Below the pieces are notes generated by a model that ran no database searches, was not told the origin of the DNA, and saw nothing but the letters and a program-made list of their open reading frames with translations. A stretch of DNA of 22,371 bases from the IMG/VR virus record IMGVR_UViG_3300025086_000275, positions 1 through 22,371 of that record; one strand, written 5' to 3'. The stretch is from a virus. The position numbers and the translations under genes were made by a program. Within the stretch, counting starts at the first letter, position 1, and every line of letters begins with the position of its first letter. Shown one piece after another: positions 17,220-22,371 of this stretch.

Positions 17220-18071
17220 TTAACTCTCGTCACAGACGACGTCTACAATGCCTTCAACGTCAATCGCACCAGCACCCATCGAAAGCATCGCTGTAATTAA
17301 AAAGCTAGTCTTTTCAGGTACATAGTTGATTTCTGTCTTAGGCGCGATGCCCACAGCGCAACCCAGCGCTGAACGATGGAATGCAAAGCATGTCCTGTCG
17401 TTAGAAGATTTGGGCAAGCCACCTTCGTCACGGTCACCAACCATGTGGAACGTAAAGCCCATCATGGTATTAATTTGACCGCCAACCAAAGCCTGCAGCT
17501 GCTGGTAATCTCCTGAAACAGCCCGCTCATCACCCAGTAAGCCAGCAAGGTTGTTGGCATGAATGACAAAGTGACGGTCTGTTGCAGGCACGTTCAGCGC
17601 ATCCAAAGCTTTCTTGGCTGCGATGATTTTACCAACATTCAGGTTTGACGCTGCCGCTGAACCAGATGTAACCACGGTCTTGGCGACAGTTGAACCAGCC
17701 GAGGCGCTGTTAAGGGCATCGATGATAATCTGGTCTTCACGGCGGCCGATAGCGTTACCAACAAGCTGGGCCAGCTCTTGACGTTCGTCAAAGTTAACCT
17801 TGGCTTGGTTGAACACATCGCTGTATTCCGCTGCTACATAGTCTGTAAGGCTAACGGAAACCTGGCTGAACGCGCCATTGATTGGCACGACATCGGTCTG
17901 AGGTGAACGGACAGAAGCCTGACCCTTACCTACCTTCGGAAATTTTACGGTGTCTCCGACTACACCAGTCCGCATCCGCGCAGTGCCGCGAAGCTGGGCA
18001 GCGGCCTGATAGGCCTGATGCACCTCTGCTTCGAATAGCTGTACAAATGCGGGAGAGAGGTTCGTTGACAT
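17220..18071 (-). CDS. Major capsid protein
   Basis: This 283-residue protein is the shell subunit, placed directly after the scaffold. It lacks a signal peptide and begins MSTNLSPAFVQLFEAEVHQA, followed by GDTVKFPKVGKGQASVRSP, with the mix of an N-terminal arm, beta strands and a central helix (AIGRREDQIIIDALNSAS) expected for an HK97-fold capsid of the short type. Later segments such as MGFTFHMVGDRDEGGLP and PEKTSFLITAMLSMGAGAI match the P-domain and A-domain style of podovirus capsids. The 5' side is unusually well equipped: a 233-bp non-coding leader and a perfect AGGAG (18082-18078) six bases before the ATG, fitting very high expression. No slippery site for a T7-style 10A/10B frameshift was seen. 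Confidence 0.92.
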   Translation of the reverse strand: MSTNLSPAFVQLFEAEVHQAYQAAAQLRGTARMRTGVVGDTVKFPKVGKGQASVRSPQTDVVPINGAFSQVSVSLTDYVAAEYSDVFNQAKVNFDERQELAQLVGNAIGRREDQIIIDALNSASAGSTVAKTVVTSGSAAASNLNVGKIIAAKKALDALNVPATDRHFVIHANNLAGLLGDERAVSGDYQQLQALVGGQINTMMGFTFHMVGDRDEGGLPKSSNDRTCFAFHRSALGCAVGIAPKTEINYVPEKTSFLITAMLSMGAGAIDVEGIVDVVCDES

Positions 18072-18120
18072 ATCTCACTCCTGATTGAACCAAAACAAAA
18101 CTTGCGCCTTGATAGGTTAT

Positions 18121-18135
18121 CGGGGAGTGGCCCCG
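18121..18135 (-). promoter_or_regulatory. Short GC hairpin competing with the leader fold
   Basis: On the minus-strand transcript CGGGG (18135-18131) pairs with CCCCG (18125-18121) around a CCACT loop. The first arm uses bases 18135-18133 that also form the closing stem of the three-way junction. The two structures are therefore mutually exclusive. No T tract follows directly, so this is not a normal terminator. Confidence 0.4.
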
Positions 18136-18189
18136 GCCTCTGGCTATGCAGTACGTCTGCACCCGGTGTATTTCTACACGCCAGACCGG
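18133..18189 (-). ncRNA. Candidate three-way-junction RNA in the capsid leader
   Basis: Read on the minus strand: CCGGTCTGGC (18189-18180) pairs with GCCAGA (18144-18139) and, after a two-base bulge, CCGG (18136-18133), giving a ten-pair closing stem. Inside it are two perfect hairpins. The first is GTGTA-GAAA-TACAC (18179-18166) with a GNRA tetraloop. The second is GTGCAG-ACGTA-CTGCAT (18162-18146), six pairs with one G-U. Linkers are 0, 3 and 1 bases. The tetraloop reads GAAA only on the transcribed strand, supporting an RNA role. No match to a known riboswitch, ribozyme or tRNA is recognised. It lies about 60 bases before the capsid ribosome binding site. Confidence 0.5.
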
Positions 18190-18213
18190 CCCTGTGGGTT
18201 ATCAGTCGTTTTT

Positions 18214-18242
18214 AAAATATACTACAAGCTGCACCTTGTAAA
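18214..18242 (-). promoter_or_regulatory. Promoter-like element for the capsid gene
   Basis: The minus strand reads TTTACA (18242-18237, five of six to the sigma-70 -35 box), then TATATT (18221-18216, five of six to TATAAT) after 15 bases, or TATTTT (18219-18214) after 17 bases. It is followed by AAAAACG, and transcription would start near 18207. An 18-base dyad fills the spacer. A phage-encoded RNA polymerase promoter is equally possible, as T7 puts a strong one before its capsid gene, but no second copy of this sequence was noticed in the window. Confidence 0.45.
18223..18240. promoter_or_regulatory. Operator-like 18-base dyad
   Basis: TACAAGGTGCAGCTTGTA on the minus strand (18240-18223) is a palindrome except for one central-flanking pair: arms TACAAG and CTTGTA, with TGCA in the centre. 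It overlaps the -35 box and spacer of the promoter-like element. It could bind a dimeric regulator or be part of a phage polymerase promoter. Confidence 0.5.
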
Positions 18243-18247
18243 GACTG

Positions 18248-18297
18248 CAAACGCTACATCTGGTTTTTGTATGTAGTCATTCCAGACGTTACGTTTG
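18248..18297 (-). other. Long imperfect hairpin after the scaffold gene
   Basis: On the minus-strand transcript CAAACG (18297-18292) pairs with CGTTTG (18253-18248), then after a two-by-two internal loop ACGTCTGG (18289-18282) pairs with CCAGATGT (18263-18256) with one G-U. The loop is 18 bases. This makes 14 pairs, beginning nine bases after the scaffold stop and ending just before the promoter-like element. The following sequence CAGTCTTT is only weakly T-rich, so a processing site such as RNase III or a weak terminator are both possible. Confidence 0.5.
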
Positions 18298-18305
18298 AGA
18301 AGCGT

Positions 18306-19133
18306 TTAGCCATACCGTTTCTGAAACTCTGCTTCGACCTGCCGCGTATAATTCATGTCGGAACCATAGCGTGGGTCAGCCATCTTGCTTTGCATTGCCG
18401 CCCGGAAATCATCCTCTGATGCGCCGGCTTCAGCGACATCGGCGATAGGGATTTGCGACATATCACCTGTCATGTTGCGGACTTTCTGCATGAGGCGCTG
18501 CCCGATAGCCGTGCCGCCCCACATATTGATTTCTGCCCGCTCCTGCTCGGAAATGACGCCCTTGCGCTCTAGGCCATCGGCCCAGTCAATATTGGACTTG
18601 ATGATAGCGTCAGCATTTGCGCCCAGAGCTTTACGCTCAGTTTCAATGTCAGCTTGAATCGCCGCGCCGTTATCGACTGCAAGGCTAGTGATGGTTTCGG
18701 CCAGTTCAGAAAAGGCCGCCTGATTGATGCCGTACTTTTGCGCCCACTCAAGGTACGAGCTTGCGACAGGGTCATCCATCTCGACCCCGGCCTCACTCAG
18801 GACAGCTAGGTCATAGTTCCCATCCTTGGGCGGCTTGTGGTCGCCATGATGAAACTTTTGCTCAAGCTCCTTCTGGCTTTTGACCATGCCTTCTAGGTCT
18901 GGCCCTTCCTTTTCGTCCCAGTGCTTTTCAGGGAACCATTCCGGCCGCTCGTAGATTTCGCTCTCATCCTTGCTCTCAGCCGGCTGGCTGTCTTCCGCAA
19001 GGTGGCCGATTTCCTGATTCTCCTCACTGGTTTTGTCCTCTGCTAGAGCGGCGGCGGCCATCAGCCCATCAGGAGCCGGCGCTTCTGCCGGTTGTTCCTG
19101 TGCCTGCTGGTTATCATCTTGGCTCATCGACAC
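18306..19133 (-). CDS. Capsid scaffolding protein
   Basis: This 275-residue acidic protein lies between portal and capsid, where T7 has gp9. Residues 1-60 are Gln/Glu/Asp/Ala/Pro-rich and disordered. A motif RPEWFPEKHWDEKEGPDLEG with KSQKELEQKF (about 62-95) followed by KPPKDGNYDL is typical of this scaffold family. The rest is helical with a basic C-terminus (YTRQVEAEFQKRYG), the usual capsid-binding end. The start is a GTG at 19133 with GAGG seven bases upstream; an ATG two codons later (19127) would have a 13-base spacing and is less likely. It overlaps the Bbp19-like gene by 20 bases, so its translation is probably coupled. Confidence 0.88.
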   Translation of the reverse strand: MSMSQDDNQQAQEQPAEAPAPDGLMAAAALAEDKTSEENQEIGHLAEDSQPAESKDESEIYERPEWFPEKHWDEKEGPDLEGMVKSQKELEQKFHHGDHKPPKDGNYDLAVLSEAGVEMDDPVASSYLEWAQKYGINQAAFSELAETITSLAVDNGAAIQADIETERKALGANADAIIKSNIDWADGLERKGVISEQERAEINMWGGTAIGQRLMQKVRNMTGDMSQIPIADVAEAGASEDDFRAAMQSKMADPRYGSDMNYTRQVEAEFQKRYG

Positions 19134-19413
19134 GGTTCATCCTCTGTTCAATTTCACGAAAAATGCTGTTCTGGCCTTCGCGGGCAAACCCGAATGAAGG
19201 GTCAGCGCCGGGCACCCATGCAGGCTGATTGACCGTGATAGAACGCAAGTGTTCTAAAACTTTCTTGCCAGCCTCAGTCTCGAAGCAACGCTTGAACTGT
19301 ATGTCCAAGTCGCGCTGAAGGTCTACGTTCTGGATATGGATAGGCTCGGCGTCGGCCTCGACGCCATCCCAGCCAATAGAATTTATTGACCGAATTTTAT
19401 CTGCCTGATTCAT
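19114..19413 (-). CDS. Bbp19-like small head-associated protein
   Basis: This 99-residue protein lies between portal and scaffold, overlapping the portal stop by four bases (ATGA). Residues 38-90 (FKRCFETEAGKKVLEHLRS, then FAREGQNSIFREIEQRM) have the shape of the Bbp19 family, first named in Bordetella phage BPP-1, where a one-domain protein lies near the portal. That family is of unknown function. A role in head assembly or DNA packaging is inferred from its neighbours. The N-terminal 35 residues are not recognised. Family assignment is from pattern memory, not a search. Confidence 0.6.
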   Translation of the reverse strand: MNQADKIRSINSIGWDGVEADAEPIHIQNVDLQRDLDIQFKRCFETEAGKKVLEHLRSITVNQPAWVPGADPSFGFAREGQNSIFREIEQRMNRVDEPR

Positions 19414-20960
19414 TCAGCGGCTTCCTGTTCTGGTGGCAATATGCCCTGCTGTTGCGCGGCCATCTGTGCGGCTTCCATCATCTGCTGCTGCATCATCTGG
19501 CGCTCCTGCTGCGAGGTACGCAACTCTGCCGGGATGCCGAGCTGGTCGGCAATATAGTCGCCTACAGCTTCCATCCTGATGAGCGTCTGGCCCACCGGGC
19601 CGAGGCTTTGGGCTATCTGCATAAAGGTCATAACCTCATTGAGCTTCTCGGCGTTGTTTGCCATCGCCAGCGGGCTGACCGGCACAACCTGTACCTCTAG
19701 GCCGTTTACCTTTAGCGGCAGGTCAATCATCCCCATTTCATCCATCAGCTCTAGCGTCCGGCGTACAATCGGGAACATTGTTTCGCTGATGAGCCTGCCA
19801 AAAGCACTGCCCAAGTTAGCTGATAGCTCAGACAGCTTTGCATTCACCTCTGTGGCAGAACGGGCGCTCATGTTCTCCGGCGTCAAGCTCTCATCCAGCA
19901 AGGTCTTCTTGATGTTAACGCGCAGGTCGTTAGCGACAATCTGCGATAGATTAGCATCCCCAGACCGGGGCAGCGGGGCTAGGGAAGGACCCCGTGGACC
20001 GCCGTTGGAGGAAACACCGATAACGGCTCCGGGCACGATAGAGATGGTCTGGGGATTTAGGACGCCGTCATCAACCGCTGTGAACACGCCGCCAATAGAA
20101 ATGCTGGCGTTCTTCAGGGTTAGCTCAACGACTTTGTTTAAAGTCTTAATGTCAGGCAAAGCGTACAATACAGGACCGCGCCCATATCGCTCGTTCGAAG
20201 CCTTCATGTAGCGGCTCACAACAAACGGAAACGACTTTAAGTCGCGGTGTACAATCTTTACATCTTCTTCCAACGCCATCAGGCAATAGTAGATTTGGCC
20301 TTGCTCGGTGTAGGTGGCCTCAAGCAGCTCGACAGTTTCAGTCGGGTCTTCAGCGTATTTTTTAGTCAGCTCATCAGGAATGTCAGCATCAGGCCATTCC
20401 TGCTGGATAAGCCTGAAGGGCCGGCGAAACTTGCGGTAGACCGTATCGACGGTGCCATTTGGCCCTTCCTCGAAGCAGACATGATAGGCCGGAATAGGCG
20501 TATAGCGGATAGGCGTGACTTCATCGCCCGGCTGGATGAGCATGACAGCCGTGCCAACGGCAAGGTCTAGCAGGAATTCGCCCATTGCCAGGTCAAAGCC
20601 TGACTGCATCATCAGGCCAAACATGCGCTCATTGTAGAAGTCCAGCGCCTGCTGCGCCTCAATCTCCCGCTCTTTCGGGATTTCGTTGCCCGGCTGCAAC
20701 CGGCACCAAGGTCTTTGCGGAGGAAACAAGGACGATTGGATGCGATTTGCAAACCGGGCTGTTGAGTGAATTGCGGTGCTGTCGAACACGCGTTTCATTT
20801 TATTCTGGCCGGGCACGGCCTGTTCGTAATATCCGTCGTAGAGGTTTCGCATGGGAAGCGCGTACTCATACGCTTCCTCATAGATAGCCCGCCACTGTTC
20901 TTTATGCGTGTTGGCTTTCTTGTAGCGCTTCTTCAGCTCTTGTGTGGACAGTTCAGCCAT
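19410..20960 (-). CDS. Portal protein (head-to-tail connector)
   Basis: This 516-residue protein matches T7 gp8 (about 536) in size. The dodecameric portal is the vertex where terminase packages DNA and tubular protein A later docks. The N-terminus has RYKKANTHKEQWRAIYEEAY (11-30) and PGQNKMKRVFDSTAIHSTAR (about 50-69) followed by NRIQSSLFPPQRPW, the signature of podovirus head-tail connecting proteins. The centre has a typical FPFVVSRYMKASNERYGRGP stretch, and the C-terminus (QQERQMMQQQMMEAAQMAAQ) is a Gln/Met-rich helix that would make the inner barrel. The ATG lies inside the stop region of the 41-codon small gene. Confidence 0.95.
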   Translation of the reverse strand: MAELSTQELKKRYKKANTHKEQWRAIYEEAYEYALPMRNLYDGYYEQAVPGQNKMKRVFDSTAIHSTARFANRIQSSLFPPQRPWCRLQPGNEIPKEREIEAQQALDFYNERMFGLMMQSGFDLAMGEFLLDLAVGTAVMLIQPGDEVTPIRYTPIPAYHVCFEEGPNGTVDTVYRKFRRPFRLIQQEWPDADIPDELTKKYAEDPTETVELLEATYTEQGQIYYCLMALEEDVKIVHRDLKSFPFVVSRYMKASNERYGRGPVLYALPDIKTLNKVVELTLKNASISIGGVFTAVDDGVLNPQTISIVPGAVIGVSSNGGPRGPSLAPLPRSGDANLSQIVANDLRVNIKKTLLDESLTPENMSARSATEVNAKLSELSANLGSAFGRLISETMFPIVRRTLELMDEMGMIDLPLKVNGLEVQVVPVSPLAMANNAEKLNEVMTFMQIAQSLGPVGQTLIRMEAVGDYIADQLGIPAELRTSQQERQMMQQQMMEAAQMAAQQQGILPPEQEAAE

Positions 20961-21078
20961 ACGCTTTAGTCGCCTTCTTTTTGCTGTACCTTTTGGCCGT
21001 CTTCTTTCGAAGCGCCGTCATCTTGCTGTCCATCTTTTTGGCCATCGGCCTCTTGGCTCCTTTGGCTCCGTACATCAT
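20953..21078 (-). CDS. Small lysine-rich protein (41 residues) before portal
   Basis: ATGATG at 21078 begins a 41-codon frame ending in TGA at 20953, eight bases inside the portal gene. GGGAGG lies four bases before the ATG, the best ribosome binding site in this part. The product starts MMYGAKGAKRPMAKKMD and continues ALRKKTAKRYSKKKATKAYG: about a third Lys or Arg, few acidic residues. Such tiny basic proteins may bind DNA or act as internal or packaging accessory proteins. Function is unknown. A competing frame (20966-21118) overlaps it; either or both may be used. Confidence 0.55.
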   Translation of the reverse strand: MMYGAKGAKRPMAKKMDSKMTALRKKTAKRYSKKKATKAYG

Positions 21079-21118
21079 CTGCCTCCCGGTGTTTCGGGTT
21101 TCGTCTGAACTGGCGCAT
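20966..21118 (-). CDS. Small hydrophilic protein (50 residues) in competing frame
   Basis: The ATG at 21118 shares one base with the stop of the 85-residue gene (TGATG), the same junction used between the gp13-like protein and that gene, so coupled translation is plausible. The 50-codon product is very hydrophilic: an N-terminal RQFRRNPKHREADD part, then Gly/Gln/Lys/Asp-rich sequence (DGQKDGQQDDGASKEDG). It overlaps the 41-codon lysine-rich frame over most of its length. The low complexity could be a by-product of the A/G-rich sequence coding for the other frame, so I rate this lower than the 41-codon gene. Confidence 0.4.
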   Translation of the reverse strand: MRQFRRNPKHREADDVRSQRSQEADGQKDGQQDDGASKEDGQKVQQKEGD

Positions 21119-21375
21119 CATCCACGGGGATTTCGGCCAGCGCCTAGAGTTTGCGACAGGCCTTCTGTTGCGGCGGTATCGCGCCCACGGGCCGTAGCGT
21201 CACCCGTCATAAGCTGCGCCATGCCACCTGCCGCTCTGGCGCGACGGCGCGACGTTGTCCGTCGTCTGGCATTGACCTCGCGTTGTTGTTCACGATTTTC
21301 CTGACGCTCTATGCTTTCCTCCAGACGGGAAGGCGGCGGCGGTGGTGGTTTCGGCCTAGAAAAAATTGCACCCAT
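21118..21375 (-). CDS. Proline/arginine-rich small protein of unknown function
   Basis: This 85-residue protein starts MGAIFSRPKPPPPPP, has a Glu/Gln/Arg-rich helix (EESIERQENREQQREVNAR), an arginine cluster (RRRTTSRRRARA) and a flexible Gly/Thr end. Short proteins with an N-terminal MG..FS.PK and a proline run are frequent near podovirus portals, but their role is not known to me. The ATG overlaps the stop of the gp13-like gene by one base (TGATG). Charge and position suggest a head or packaging accessory protein; this is inference. Confidence 0.7.
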   Translation of the reverse strand: MGAIFSRPKPPPPPPSRLEESIERQENREQQREVNARRRTTSRRRARAAGGMAQLMTGDATARGRDTAATEGLSQTLGAGRNPRG

Positions 21376-21869
21376 CAGAACATCCTTGAATACATCCAGT
21401 AGTCCGCGCCGTCAGGTCCATACCTACGCAGCAAACCTTCCCTCTCAAAATGACATCGTTGTGCCCACCTGTCAGCGCGTTCATTGCGCGTATGAACCGT
21501 GAATTGTAGCCGTTTCGTGTTGGTTTGCTCGGCTGCGTACTCAAAAAAGCGCAGTGAGGCGCGGTGCATGGCGATGACTTTGCGGTCAATTTTGTTGGAT
21601 GGAATCAGCCATGCCTCGGATACGCCGGGCCAAAGCTGCCACATCCCGAACATGGCGTAGATTTCGCCGTCGCCGATAGCTGTATAGGCAACCCCTGTTT
21701 GTGCATAGGCCTGCAAATAATCCTGAAAGCCGCCAAACAGCTCTAGGTTTCTCCGGTCAAACTCGTTCAGCTCACAAACGTATAGGTGGCTGGGCTGCCA
21801 CTCGACAATCTTATGCCGGGGGTAGTCCATCCGCATGATGCGGTTTAGGGTTTCAAGTGAATACGTCAA
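21375..21869 (-). CDS. gp13-like GNAT-fold virion protein
   Basis: This protein of up to 164 residues has the order seen in T7 gp13 and other GNAT-fold phage proteins: a short N-terminal part with HKIVEWQPSHLYVCELNEFD, a middle strand pair (YTAIGDGEIYAMFGMWQLWP, EAWLIPS), a helix of Arg/His and Ala, then QFTVHTRNERADRWAQRCHF and a final YWMYSRMF strand. The typical acyl-CoA-binding R/Q-x-x-G-x-G/A signature is not obvious, so it may be structural rather than enzymatic. The frame opens with TTG at 21869, 16 bases inside terminase, with AGGTG nine bases upstream; an ATG at 21836 would give 153 residues without a clear binding site. In T7 gp13 lies after the tail genes, here before the portal. 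Confidence 0.72.
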   Translation of the reverse strand: MTYSLETLNRIMRMDYPRHKIVEWQPSHLYVCELNEFDRRNLELFGGFQDYLQAYAQTGVAYTAIGDGEIYAMFGMWQLWPGVSEAWLIPSNKIDRKVIAMHRASLRFFEYAAEQTNTKRLQFTVHTRNERADRWAQRCHFEREGLLRRYGPDGADYWMYSRMF

Positions 21870-22371
21870 AGTCTAACACCTTTGCATTGACCGGCCGCGC
21901 CATGCGGCTGGGGCTTTTGGTCATAATCTTATGCTCGGAACCAAGCAGGCAGTAGCCGGCGGCGTCACCCACATGCGAATGTTCGTTCTTATTGGGCGTA
22001 TCGCGGAACCGTTCATGGCCGGCACCGACAGCCACACGCTTGAAGTGGTAACCGCCGGCTAGGCTCTTACGCAGGCGCACACACTTTCTATCAATCATAA
22101 AGCCGGGCTTGCCGTCGATCAGTCGGCCCATCGGTATCGCCAGCGCTTCCCGTCTGGTGCGGAATTCGTTAGTGGCAGTAGGCCGGGCTAGGATGCCGTG
22201 TGTTTTAAGGTGGTCGAAAGCGGTTGTCTCAAATATCTGGTCGCGCTGCGTACCGGCCGGGTCGCCCCATGTCAGCACTTCCATCCGGGGAAACCGGGCC
22301 TCTAACTCGCTCTTGAGCTGATGACAGAACCGCTCAAGGCCCATGTCGAAGGTGACCAGTTCATGCAGCAC
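21853..22371 (-). CDS. Terminase large subunit, C-terminal nuclease part (incomplete)
   Basis: Only the last 172 residues lie in the window; the ATPase half is beyond the edge. This part is the RNase H-like nuclease that cuts concatemeric DNA at packaging ends. VLTWGDPAGTQRDQIFETTA at about 32-50 holds the first catalytic Asp (D37 of this fragment), ALAIPMGRLIDGKPGFMIDR lies around 76-95, and NKNEHSHVGDAAGYCLLGSE around 128-145 holds the last conserved Asp (D136) in the typical SHVxDAxxY context. The internal Met at the window edge should not be taken as a start. The final 20 residues (SPSRMARPVNAKVLDFDVFT) follow the nuclease domain. Confidence 0.95.
   Translation of the reverse strand: MLHELVTFDMGLERFCHQLKSELEARFPRMEVLTWGDPAGTQRDQIFETTAFDHLKTHGILARPTATNEFRTRREALAIPMGRLIDGKPGFMIDRKCVRLRKSLAGGYHFKRVAVGAGHERFRDTPNKNEHSHVGDAAGYCLLGSEHKIMTKSPSRMARPVNAKVLDFDVFT

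Larger units (their letters stand above)
18072..18305 (-). promoter_or_regulatory. Capsid leader, only large non-coding gap in the window
   Basis: No supported reading frame occupies these 234 bases on either strand. On the minus strand the leader holds, in order: a long imperfect hairpin after the scaffold stop; a promoter-like pair of boxes overlapping an 18-base dyad; a compact three-way-junction fold; a short GC hairpin that shares bases with that fold; a T-rich stretch AAGTTTTGTTTTGG (18102-18089); and the capsid ribosome binding site. The density of pairing is much higher than in other short gaps here, so the leader is likely a regulatory region for capsid expression. Confidence 0.7.

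Noticed and set aside
17208-17240. A T7-style 10A/10B frameshift at the capsid gene end
   Set aside because: No slippery heptamer is present near the stop, and the downstream sequence immediately holds a normal start with its own ribosome binding site.
18121-18135. Intrinsic terminator before the capsid gene
   Set aside because: The five-pair GC stem is followed by ATAACCTATC rather than a T tract; the T-rich stretch comes only about 19 bases later.
18072-18305. A tRNA or tRNA-like gene in the capsid leader
   Set aside because: The fold has two inner arms only, there is no anticodon arm or acceptor stem of seven pairs, and the GGTTCAATC piece near the ribosome binding site has no pairing arms.
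19579-20211. A 210-codon plus-strand frame opposite the portal
   Set aside because: Fully inside the well-supported portal gene, Ser/Pro/Arg-skewed product, typical antisense shadow.

Overview
The window is the virion-structure module of a tailed phage with a short tail (podovirus, T7-like virion plan). All supported genes lie on the minus strand, so the transcriptional order runs from high to low coordinates. They are packed with overlaps of one to a few bases (ATGA, TGATG and TAATG junctions) or gaps of a few bases. No integrase, repressor, tRNA, insertion sequence or CRISPR array is visible. The host cannot be read from the sequence. Moderate GC and the gene set (T7-type fibre adaptor domains, a Bbp19-like protein, two very large ejection proteins, an MLSKKLL-type adhesin) recall marine podoviruses of Alphaproteobacteria, but that is a guess.

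In transcription order: the C-terminal nuclease part of the large terminase (cut by the window edge); a gp13-like GNAT-fold protein; a proline/arginine-rich 85-residue protein; two previously easy-to-miss small genes in overlapping frames (50 and 41 codons); the portal; a Bbp19-like protein; the scaffold; then a 233-bp non-coding leader, the only sizeable gap in the window; the major capsid protein; a 93-residue putative capsid accessory protein; a strong GC-rich hairpin terminator; tail tubular proteins A and B; three internal/ejection proteins (186, 589 and 951 residues) and a fourth of 1058 residues; two tandem paralogous tail fibres (450 and 1078 residues) sharing a T7 gp17-type N-terminal adaptor; a Gly-linked adhesin; a tail-fibre assembly chaperone; and the first codons of a further gene.

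How they work together: terminase and portal package DNA into a shell built from capsid protein on the scaffold. The 186-1058 residue proteins presumably sit inside the head and are ejected to form a conduit. TubA/TubB form the tail nozzle to which the fibres dock through their shared N-terminal domain. The adhesin and chaperone probably finish the receptor-binding tip.

The most interesting parts are: (1) the capsid leader, which contains a long imperfect hairpin, a promoter-like element overlapping an almost perfect 18-bp dyad, and a compact three-way-junction RNA fold with a GAAA tetraloop whose closing stem competes with another hairpin, all followed by a hairpin terminator after the capsid/accessory pair, so the capsid cassette appears to have its own transcript as in T7; (2) a 72-codon gene nested out of frame in the linker of the 951-residue ejection protein, with its own ribosome binding site and a protein-like sequence; (3) the dual-frame small genes before the portal; (4) a GNAT-like C-terminal domain fused to an ejection protein.
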